Source: an uncultured Bacteroidota bacterium (lineage in GTDB: Bacteria; Bacteroidota; Bacteroidia; 2-12-FULL-35-15). From it: DNA of 7,969 bases. The DNA is taken from assembly GCA_903881065.1 (NCBI GenBank), contig CAIRRW010000324.1:1-7969 (forward strand), given 5' to 3'. Below are positions 1 to 5,681 of this stretch, one piece after another; position 1 is the first letter of the stretch, and each line of letters starts with the position of its first letter. The translations under genes and the position numbers were made by a program. The notes under the pieces are model-generated. The model made no database searches. It was not told where the DNA came from and was given only the letters and a program-made list of their open reading frames with translations.

Positions 1-1
1 C

Positions 2-592
2 AAACTCAAAAAATTATCCGATTTTATTGCAAGGATAAGAGTAATATTATTAATGATGGGAGCAGACCTCGCTACCTATGGTGCGGTAGATCCTCCGTTA
101 ATAGAGGTTAGTAAAGATACCGACTTGCTGGTAGCCGGCAAAACGCTGTCGGACACCAAAGTAAAAGGCTCGGTAGCCAAGCGCAACCTGCTGTATGACG
201 TGGTAGTTCAGGACAAAATTGATGTGATGGCTTTTGTACAGAATCTGGCCGATAAATCACTTAATGCTACCACAGCCCTTGATATTATATTAAATGCAGG
301 GTTCGATGCAAAAGTAAATGGCAAACACGTGAAAGCACCTCTTGCCGCTAAATATGGTGAACTGTCGGGCGAAATACTATTGGTAGGAACAGCTTTAGCC
401 AAACGTGCTTCTTACGAATGGCAGAAAAGCTTGGACTCCAAAACCTGGACTGATGATATTGATGGTACATTACAGGCAAAAACATTAGTGAAAGGGCTAA
501 CACCGGGTACCATCTATTTCTTTCGCTATCGCGCACTGCTAAAAGACGGTTATACCAAATGGAGCCAGGTAATATTTATACAGGTGGTATAA
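2..592 (+). CDS. Fibronectin type III-like domain protein, 5' end cut by the window edge
   Basis: The reading frame is open from base 2 to the TAA at 590-592 (196 codons visible). The first ATG is at 53, but 17 in-frame codons precede it without a stop (KLKKLSDFIARIRVILL), and no ribosome-binding site is seen, so the true start probably lies outside the window. The N-terminal two thirds has a regular alpha-helical look, with segments such as AKRNLLYDVVVQDKIDVMAFVQ. The last ~75 residues (about nt 352-589) resemble the compact FnIII-like end common in small Bacteroidota proteins: a YEWQKSLDSKTWT strand, then GLTPGTIYFFRYRALLKDGYTKWSQ. No signal peptide is visible because the N-terminus is missing. 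The protein resembles a family of small, widely scattered Bacteroidota proteins of unknown role. A role in binding or at the cell surface would be a guess. The gene converges on the T9SS protein gene, and a degraded copy of its 3' end lies at about 3650-3763. Confidence 0.75.
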   Translation, partial: KLKKLSDFIARIRVILLMMGADLATYGAVDPPLIEVSKDTDLLVAGKTLSDTKVKGSVAKRNLLYDVVVQDKIDVMAFVQNLADKSLNATTALDIILNAGFDAKVNGKHVKAPLAAKYGELSGEILLVGTALAKRASYEWQKSLDSKTWTDDIDGTLQAKTLVKGLTPGTIYFFRYRALLKDGYTKWSQVIFIQVV

Positions 593-631
593 TTAGTAGT
601 TTGTGATTGTAGTAGGAGGGAAGTGTAAACG

Positions 632-673
632 AAAAAAAACTCCTGTTAGTTAAAATGCTAACAGGAGTTTTTT
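632..673. terminator. Bidirectional hairpin terminator between convergent genes
   Basis: CTCCTGTTAG (640-649) pairs with CTAACAGGAG (658-667) around an 8-base loop. Eight A residues precede the left arm (632-639) and six T residues follow the right arm (668-673), so the structure works on both strands. It lies 40 bases after the stop of the FnIII gene and 22 bases after the stop of the minus-strand T9SS gene. A close relative lies at 3565-3600. Confidence 0.85.
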
Positions 674-694
674 AATGATTAAAGATAGTATTCT

Positions 695-2188
695 TTATTG
701 TTTAATAATTTTTTGAGAGTAGACTATATTATTGTCTTTGTCAATCAATCTTACAAAATAGATTCCGGTGTTTAACTGCTCTATATTTATTTTATTGTCT
801 TTCGACAAATCAAGCAAGGTGGATTGAATTACTTGCTTACCTAGCACATCAACCATTTCCATTATTAATTGATTATTGCCTAAACTTGTTTGTGCATTAC
901 CAATGGAAATGGTAAATTCATTTGATGTAGGATTTGGATAAATATCAATGTTATTATTAACTGAAATAGAATTAATTCCTGTGCAATTAACAACCGTAAT
1001 AGTTGCCGAATCGGAACGAATGCAGGCACCGTTAGTAACTGTGTAAGTAATAAAGTGATTACCTAAACCTGCAACTGATGGATCAAAAAGATTTGAATTT
1101 ACTGCTGTTCCTCCATAGGTACCACCAGCCGGGCTTCCTCCCGACAGGGTGAACGTAGTAAGATTATGACATACAGTTCCAAATGCCGAAACAGTAACTA
1201 TGGGAATAGCATTGCCCACCACATTTAAGGTGCTTGGATTACTAGTACCGCAACCATTAGTTGCTGTTACCGAAATTACACCGCTTGTAGCAGCAGCTGT
1301 AGCTGTAATTGAATCAGTAGTTGAACTTCCCGTCCAGCTTGTCGGTAATAGCCAAGTATAACTTGAAGCGGTATTATCATGCGTTACATAATAGATGGAG
1401 GGCGAATTGTTGCAAAGCTGCGTTACTCCGCTTATAGAAGTAGGTTGTGCAGGAATATTGTTTACACTTATTGTAAATGTTTGTACACCGCTAATGCCAC
1501 AAACATTATTAGCTGTTACAGTAACTATTCCGCCAGTTGTGGAAACGATGGTATTTATAGTATCGATAGTACTTGTGCCTGACCATCCAGTAGGCAATGT
1601 CCATGTATAAGAGGTTGCTCCTGCAACTGCCGCTACTGTAAATGAAGATGAGGTGTTGCCGCATATTGCACTATTGCCAAGTATTGCCGCAGGAGAAGGA
1701 GGAATTGTATTAACAGTAACCACAGCACTTCCTGTATTACCTCCTGATTGAGCAGAAGAATTAGCATCGTTTACTGCTGAAATAGAATAAGTACTGGTAG
1801 ATGCCGGACTAACGGTAAACGTATATGGGGATGCCATAATTCCTGATACTGTTACTGGTGTTATCCCATCAGAATAGGTTATGCTCCAGGGAGGAGTGCC
1901 TGTTAAAGCAACCGTTATATTTCCGGAAGCTGCACCTGCACATATTGACTGAGTACCTGAAATAACAGATGTTGGAGCAATATAGGGCTGCTGCTGCCCT
2001 TGTGTAAGCATATTGTTTCCTCCGGATAAAGTAGTGTTGTACGTTTCGCCCATAGTCCAGCTTAATGAATTTCCGCCGGCATTGTAATATCCTCCATTAG
2101 TTGGAGTTACTGTAGGACTTAGCGTTTGAGTATGTGAATACTGAAATGTTGCAAGCAACAAAAACAGTAAAAATATTTTCTTGTTCAT
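695..2188 (-). CDS. T9SS type A sorting domain-containing protein with PKD/Ig-like repeats
   Basis: A 497-residue exported, probably surface-anchored or secreted protein. Residues 1-20 form a signal peptide (MNKK, a hydrophobic LLFLLLA core, a likely cut near SHT/Q). Residues 22-70 match the short N-terminal module seen in many Bacteroidota surface proteins, with SLSWTMGETYNTTL and LTQGQQQP. Residues 75-160 form an Ig-like repeat containing PPWSITYSDG. Residues 165-242 and 247-323 are two PKD-like repeats, each with a Cys near the start, a SYTW-LPT-W core and an N-CG end. Residues 330-402 are another beta-sandwich module with GGSPAGGTYGG and FDPSVAGLG. Residues 414-497 are the C-terminal sorting domain (DIYPNPTSNEFTI, VDVLGKQV, LNTGIYFVRL, SQKIIKQ). 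In this family that domain directs passage through the T9SS translocon and is then usually removed. Thr/Ser/Asn richness fits an adhesin-like filament, but no enzymatic domain is seen and the ligand is unknown. The gene starts 19 bases after the stop of the gene at 2208-3224 and is probably cotranscribed with it. Confidence 0.88.
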   Translation of the reverse strand: MNKKIFLLFLLLATFQYSHTQTLSPTVTPTNGGYYNAGGNSLSWTMGETYNTTLSGGNNMLTQGQQQPYIAPTSVISGTQSICAGAASGNITVALTGTPPWSITYSDGITPVTVSGIMASPYTFTVSPASTSTYSISAVNDANSSAQSGGNTGSAVVTVNTIPPSPAAILGNSAICGNTSSSFTVAAVAGATSYTWTLPTGWSGTSTIDTINTIVSTTGGIVTVTANNVCGISGVQTFTISVNNIPAQPTSISGVTQLCNNSPSIYYVTHDNTASSYTWLLPTSWTGSSTTDSITATAAATSGVISVTATNGCGTSNPSTLNVVGNAIPIVTVSAFGTVCHNLTTFTLSGGSPAGGTYGGTAVNSNLFDPSVAGLGNHFITYTVTNGACIRSDSATITVVNCTGINSISVNNNIDIYPNPTSNEFTISIGNAQTSLGNNQLIMEMVDVLGKQVIQSTLLDLSKDNKINIEQLNTGIYFVRLIDKDNNIVYSQKIIKQ

Positions 2189-2207
2189 ATTAATTCATAT
2201 TAATTAG

Positions 2208-3224
2208 TTATTGTCCCCATCCTCCGGTTGCAGTGTCTAAATCATCCACAAATTGTAATCCTGCAGGTAGGGTTAAACTATTATTATAAAATAGTAAGCG
2301 GTTTGAACGAACCGAAGTGCTACCAGTTGATACAGGGGTGGAACCAGTGGAAACGAAGATAACCGAAGTTACTCCGCCAGCAGGGATAGATAAAGGAACA
2401 GTAGCTGTACCTGTAGTGCCGGAACTCCAGGTATTGGCTCCATTAACGGAGATACTCGCCATTTCGCCCCACCCTGAATAAGCTGAATAATAAAACGTAG
2501 GTGTCCAAGTTATTGCAGAACCACTGTTATTGGTAATTCTGAACAATACAACACATACTTCACCGTCAGTAGAACTGTATTCAGAAAACACATCACTTAT
2601 AATCATTGCATTTGCTCCTGCATATCCTTTTTTCTGAAATAATGTTCTCAGGACTTCTTTGTCAGCGGACATTTGAAAAGCTAACGCACTTCCATCAGTC
2701 CATGTTGAAGGGTTTACCCCTCCAAATAACGTAGCGTCATTTCCGGCTATCCAACCATTTTGATCATACGTATGAAAAGTTGCGTAACGATAGGTTGCTT
2801 TCTGAACAGCATCACCACTGTGAGCTGAATACAATGAATAAGGCACAGATAACATTTGGGAAGTTCCCATATTAGTAAAGGAGGTACCTCCGGCCACATC
2901 AAGTTCAACTTGTGTAAATTTGTTTCCTCCGCCCCAGTTTATTGTAGAGAAATTTCCAGTAACAGGAGTTCCTTGTCCTATATTCACTACAAATAACCCT
3001 AGAGAGTTGGTGGTTGCAGTTTGTGTCTCCTGATAAACAACAGTTCCTGAAGCAGAGCCATCGAGAATTGTAAATCGTAACGAAATGTTTTGATTTGCAA
3101 TTAGGTTACCGGTTGTATTTCGAGCAACGGCTTGGTAAGGGATAGCATTCGGCGATTGAGCTCTTAAAATTATGAATGCAGAATTAAGAATTAAGAATAC
3201 TGTGATTGTAATTAGTTTTTTCAT
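2208..3224 (-). CDS. Exported surface protein with Bacteroidota tail-fibre-like N-terminal module
   Basis: A 338-residue protein with a signal peptide at 1-22 (MKKLITITVFLILNSAFIILRA, cut before QSPN). Residues 25-134 form a module widespread in Bacteroidota surface proteins: IPYQAVARNTTGNLIANQNI, VVYQETQTATTNSLGLFVVNIGQG, TGNFSTINWGGG, VELDVAG and SQMLSVPYSLYSA. It normally precedes a variable C-terminal part. Here that part (about 145-338) is predicted to be beta-rich, with VCVVLFRITNNSGSAITWTP, GWGEMASISVNG and a closing QFVDDLDTATGGWGQ. I do not recognise this C-terminal domain. No T9SS sorting domain is present, unlike the next gene, so the protein may stay in the periplasm, use another route, or act with its T9SS partner. 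It is the first gene of the two-gene minus-strand unit. The start is the first in-frame ATG before a clear signal peptide; no Shine-Dalgarno sequence precedes it, as is usual in this phylum. A structural or binding role is inference. Confidence 0.8.
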   Translation of the reverse strand: MKKLITITVFLILNSAFIILRAQSPNAIPYQAVARNTTGNLIANQNISLRFTILDGSASGTVVYQETQTATTNSLGLFVVNIGQGTPVTGNFSTINWGGGNKFTQVELDVAGGTSFTNMGTSQMLSVPYSLYSAHSGDAVQKATYRYATFHTYDQNGWIAGNDATLFGGVNPSTWTDGSALAFQMSADKEVLRTLFQKKGYAGANAMIISDVFSEYSSTDGEVCVVLFRITNNSGSAITWTPTFYYSAYSGWGEMASISVNGANTWSSGTTGTATVPLSIPAGGVTSVIFVSTGSTPVSTGSTSVRSNRLLFYNNSLTLPAGLQFVDDLDTATGGWGQ

Positions 3225-3388
3225 ATTTAATACTCATTTACCGTGATTGAGCTAGGGCTTATTGATTATTGATTGTTATTTATAATTATTGTTTTCGTAC
3301 ATGTTTATATTATCTATTACTTTATGGAGTTCGCTGCAATTCAAAATAATTGTACTAAGTAAGCACATTGTTAATCATTTGTAAAAAT

Positions 3389-3404
3389 AGTCTAATTTTA
3401 GACT
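3389..3404. promoter_or_regulatory. 16-base dyad, possible operator
   Basis: AGTCTAA (3389-3395) and TTAGACT (3398-3404) are a perfect inverted repeat with a 2-base spacer. The size and spacing suit a dimeric regulator site. It lies about 165 bases before the start of the minus-strand surface-protein unit. The regulator is unknown, and chance occurrence in AT-rich DNA is possible. Confidence 0.35.
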
Positions 3405-3414
3405 TCCAATGGAT

Positions 3415-3437
3415 TATGATATATGACTTATATCATA
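3415..3437. promoter_or_regulatory. 23-base dyad, possible operator or hairpin
   Basis: TATGATATA (3415-3423) and TATATCATA (3429-3437) form a perfect 9-base inverted repeat around a 5-base centre (TGACT). It sits 10 bases beyond the neighbouring 16-base dyad. There is no T-tract and the stem is AT-only apart from one G-C pair, so a protein-binding site is more plausible than a terminator. Confidence 0.35.
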
Positions 3438-3564
3438 TAAATAATTCAAGAGCTTTAAATTTCATTATCAATAATCGTAATTTCAAAGAATAAGGAAAAC
3501 TCATCCTAAAGTACCTTTTTGATAGGATTATATAGCTATGGAATAAGGTGTAGGTTAAACGAAG

Positions 3565-3600
3565 AAACTCCTGTTAGCACGTTAATTAACAGGAGTTTTT
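3565..3600. terminator. Hairpin terminator, diverged copy of the one at 632-673
   Basis: AAACTCCTGTTA (3565-3576) pairs with TAACAGGAGTTT (3587-3598), with five T residues in all at 3596-3600. Stem sequence and flanks match the terminator at 632-673, while the loop differs. In both places the minus-strand T9SS stop codon lies 22-25 bases to the right. Here that stop belongs only to a remnant, so the terminator is probably a relic, although it still has a usable shape. Confidence 0.7.
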
Positions 3601-3622
3601 AAGAGGATTGTTTTTTATTCGA

Positions 3623-3658
3623 TTATTGTTTTATCACCCTCTGTGTATAAAAAACATT
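3623..3658 (-). pseudogene. Remnant of the C-terminal end of a T9SS sorting domain protein
   Basis: On the minus strand, bases 3658 to 3623 read NVFYTQRVIKQ followed by TAA. This lines up with NIVYSQKIIKQ-stop at the end of the intact T9SS protein at 695-2188. Position supports the reading: it follows a copy of the same terminator at nearly the same distance. Homology ends at about 3656, where sequence from the FnIII gene begins, so everything upstream in this gene is missing. Eleven residues are too few for certainty alone; the matching terminator arrangement makes it likely. Confidence 0.55.
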
Positions 3659-3763
3659 AGTAAATGGCTAACACCGCTTACAATCTATTTCTTCCGCTAC
3701 TGCGGACTGTTAAAAGATGGTTATACCAAATGGAGCCAGGTAGTATTTTTACAGGTGGTATAA
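3650..3763 (+). pseudogene. Degraded copy of the 3' end of the FnIII-like gene
   Basis: Bases 3666-3765 align without gaps to 495-594, the end of the FnIII-like gene, with 11 mismatches in 100 by hand count. The longest identical stretch is 24 bases (3719-3742 versus 548-571). The copy ends with the same LKDGYTKWSQ core, QVV and TAA stop. Similarity extends left to about 3650 (AAAAACATTAGT), but one base is missing just before 3666, which shifts the frame. There is no start codon and the rest of the gene is absent, so this is not expressed as a protein. Together with the T9SS tail and terminator to its left it marks a deletion in a duplicated region. Confidence 0.8.
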
Positions 3764-3809
3764 TTTATAGATGGTAATATAGTAAGTATAAAGGTATAAA
3801 ATTAATAAT

Positions 3810-3844
3810 GCGGTTGTTTAAGAATTTCTGAAACAACCGCTTTA
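3810..3844. terminator. Hairpin terminator of the kup operon
   Basis: GCGGTTGTTT (3810-3819) pairs perfectly with AAACAACCGC (3831-3840) around an 11-base loop. It lies 27 bases past the stop of the minus-strand porin gene. The minus-strand tail after the stem is only mixed A/T (ATTATTAATTTT), and TTTATT follows on the plus strand, so it may serve both directions, including the FnIII remnant on the left. Confidence 0.75.
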
Positions 3845-3867
3845 TTGGTTTAGAATAATTTGTAAAA

Positions 3868-5232
3868 CTAAATCCTGAATAATACGCAGAAAATTATTCT
3901 ATTTTCTGCTTTCATCAAATCAGGTGCCCAGCTAGCGGGAATACCTGTGGTTGTATATCCCGAAGGAGAGGTAACGCCGCCTTGTCCGGCAAAGTACGGT
4001 ACTGTTGATTCGCGATGAACAAACTCCACTCTAAAACTAATGCTTTGATTAGGCATCCATTCAACATTTGTAGAAGCATCCCAGCCTTCAAAGGCATCGC
4101 CGGGATTGGCACTGAAAGGATGAGTGCCTGCAGTTTGAGTAGGATTAGTTGGATTAGGCAATGGGCTGGCATCTCCGGTAGGCAATAATACCAGATATCG
4201 TCCTGGATTATTCATGTATCCTCCGCCAATGGTCCAGGCAAATTTATTATGATGGAACCAGATTCGGTTATAAAACATGATACTAGCAAAGTATTGTGCC
4301 GGCCCTTTTCCATTGAAGGAAGTATCCGATTTAAAGCCATTTACACCATCACCCTTTTCAAAACCTACATCTCCGGTAAGCGATAATGCCGCCTGACTTA
4401 ATCCTTTGGAGGTCTTGTTGTGATAATATCTAAACAGAAAACTGTTATCGGAATGAAACCGATGTCTGCCCGGCAAACCGGCAGCATCGCTTCCCCAATA
4501 ATCGTTGGTGAGCAATTTAATGTTTTCATTAGGGCACCAGGTAATATTGCCGCCCACACCCGGCATTTCGTTAAACATGCCATAGCTCTGCCAACCATTA
4601 ATTGCCCATAATTCAATCTTTAATTTGGCCGAAGGAAACAGCTGAACACGCAGCCCATTGAAAAACCAAGGGGTATTATCAGAAGTAAACGAAGCTTGAT
4701 ATTCCCAGTTTTCCACCTGATAATAGGAGTTGAGCCCTACATACGACATAAACATACCTGCATCTACATTGATACCGTGCATGGCATTGAAATGGTATCC
4801 GGCATAGCCTTCGCTGATATATCTATATACATTTGCCAAATCATATTGTCCGCGATAAACACTGTAATCATTACGTGGTACAATGGTGGAGCGTGTTCCA
4901 AACTGTGTCATGATGCGTCCGCGTGCACCGTCGTAATAAAAATCGCCGCCTAAGTTCACACTCGACACTTCCATTTCGTTATTTCGTGCCAAAGCCGTGG
5001 AGCCAACAACAGTATGGTCAATAGGGTTGTTGCCCGAATAGGTATAGTTTACATCAACCATTACAGCAGGTGTAAAATATTTTGTCTGGAGCAAAGATGA
5101 ATCTCTTCTGTCGCTGCCGTTTTGCCAGGTAGCATCCTGTCCTTCAAAAGGAATCTGCGATTTAATGGAATCTTTCTGTGCAAATGAATGTAATGCAGAT
5201 GCAATTAATAAAGTAAATAATGTTTTTTTCAT
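3868..5232 (-). CDS. OmpL-like outer-membrane beta-barrel porin (BBP2-type)
   Basis: A 454-residue protein with a signal peptide (MKKTLFTLLIASALHSFA, cut before Q19). The mature part alternates short aromatic-rich beta strands with Gly/Asn/Asp-rich turns, as in porins. Near residues 60-130 are VDVNYTYSGNNPIDHTVVG, SSVNLGGDFYYDGARGR and IMTQFGTRSTIVPR. Next come GYHFNAMHGINVDAGMF, GLRVQLFPSAKLKIELWAIN, and at the end SISFRVEFVHRES and IIFCVLFRI. The overall pattern resembles the putative OmpL-like beta-barrel porin-2 family; the family name is from recognition, not a search. The closing strand ends F-R-I, not in a terminal Phe, a small departure from the usual barrel end. It should sit in the outer membrane and pass small solutes or ions. 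It is the last gene of the kup operon, its ATG overlapping the previous stop in an ATGA (5229-5232), so translational coupling is likely. A role in letting K+ reach Kup is inferred from context only. Confidence 0.82.
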   Translation of the reverse strand: MKKTLFTLLIASALHSFAQKDSIKSQIPFEGQDATWQNGSDRRDSSLLQTKYFTPAVMVDVNYTYSGNNPIDHTVVGSTALARNNEMEVSSVNLGGDFYYDGARGRIMTQFGTRSTIVPRNDYSVYRGQYDLANVYRYISEGYAGYHFNAMHGINVDAGMFMSYVGLNSYYQVENWEYQASFTSDNTPWFFNGLRVQLFPSAKLKIELWAINGWQSYGMFNEMPGVGGNITWCPNENIKLLTNDYWGSDAAGLPGRHRFHSDNSFLFRYYHNKTSKGLSQAALSLTGDVGFEKGDGVNGFKSDTSFNGKGPAQYFASIMFYNRIWFHHNKFAWTIGGGYMNNPGRYLVLLPTGDASPLPNPTNPTQTAGTHPFSANPGDAFEGWDASTNVEWMPNQSISFRVEFVHRESTVPYFAGQGGVTSPSGYTTTGIPASWAPDLMKAENRIIFCVLFRI

Positions 5233-5681
5233 TTTTTTGAATTATTGGTTAAAGGCAGTATTGCTGATGTTAATGTGTTGCTATAATAATAACGTGTAGT
5301 CAACTGTAAAGCATTGCCTTTGGGCGTAAGTACAGGAACGGCGGTGCTGTAAACCACCTTGACTTTATTTTCAATTATTTTATAAAACCTTTTATCTTCT
5401 TTATTGTATCGGAAGTTGATTTGTTTTGAATCACTGTATCCAAAAATAGAATCTTTGCTTAACCTTGTCTCTTTTCCATTGTTAATAATAGTGATATAAG
5501 GCTTATTAACAAAAGTATTCAGCTTTATTTTCGTTTTATTATCGAGTGATGTTTCAAATGAAACCTTGTTATTTATATAATCAGCTGCTGAAAGATAGAT
5601 ACCTGTAACGGTTGTTTGAGCTGACAAAGAACAACAAAGAAGCGAATGAAACAGTAAATAACTAACTATTGCTTTTTTCAT
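5229..5681 (-). CDS. Small exported protein of unknown function in the kup operon
   Basis: A 150-residue protein with a signal peptide at 1-21 (MKKAIVSYLLFHSLLCCSLSA, cut before Q22). The two cysteines are in the hydrophobic core, and the residues before them (SLL) do not make a normal lipobox, so it is probably a soluble periplasmic protein. The mature part is Lys/Asn/Tyr-rich with likely beta strands: TGIYLSAADYINNKVSFE, KPYITIINNGKETRLSKDSIFGYSD, FRYNKEDKRFYKIIENKVKVVY, and TRYYYSNTLTSAILPLT. It resembles small Bacteroidota exported proteins with a TGIYLS-D and a KDSIFGY segment, but I cannot assign a function. The start codon lies inside the end of kup (20-base overlap, 5662-5681), and the stop overlaps the porin start. 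The gene ends in a run of seven A residues before TGA, so an indel in the C-terminus would be easy to miss. Confidence 0.78.
   Translation of the reverse strand: MKKAIVSYLLFHSLLCCSLSAQTTVTGIYLSAADYINNKVSFETSLDNKTKIKLNTFVNKPYITIINNGKETRLSKDSIFGYSDSKQINFRYNKEDKRFYKIIENKVKVVYSTAVPVLTPKGNALQLTTRYYYSNTLTSAILPLTNNSKK

Larger units (their letters stand above)
3225..3563. other. AT-rich intergenic region upstream of the surface-protein unit
   Basis: No protein-coding gene is supported here on either strand. It should contain the promoter of the minus-strand pair starting at 3224, but I found no clear Bacteroidota-type -7/-33 pair (TAnnTTTG with an upstream TTG). It does hold short ATTGATT direct repeats near 3259-3276 and two adjacent dyad symmetries at 3389-3437, annotated separately. 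From about 3550 the sequence starts to resemble the DNA just before the other terminator (the TAAAC-GAA stretch, compare 626-633). Confidence 0.6.

Noticed and set aside
53..592. ATG at 53 as the true start of the FnIII-like gene
   Set aside because: The frame is open back to base 2 with protein-like sequence that joins smoothly, and no ribosome-binding site precedes 53.
1379..1610. Plus-strand open frames inside the T9SS protein gene
   Set aside because: They are antisense shadows of the repetitive Thr/Ser/Val-rich PKD-like region.
3225..3867. Insertion sequence or integrated element as the cause of the scar
   Set aside because: No transposase fragment, terminal inverted repeats or target duplication could be found; duplication and deletion explains the pieces better.
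4398..4953. Several overlapping open frames on both strands inside the porin gene
   Set aside because: They lie in other frames of a well-supported outer-membrane protein gene, with no signal peptides, spacing or motifs to support them.
5223..5237. Possible programmed -1 frameshift on the A7 run joining the small exported protein to the porin
   Set aside because: A -1 slip would fuse the frames, but it would bury the porin signal peptide inside a fusion. The ATGA overlap already explains coupling.
5618..5681. Lipoprotein signal in the small exported protein (SLLCC)
   Set aside because: The residues before the cysteines are Leu-Leu, not the small residue required at -1, and a normal signal peptidase I site (SLSA/Q) follows.
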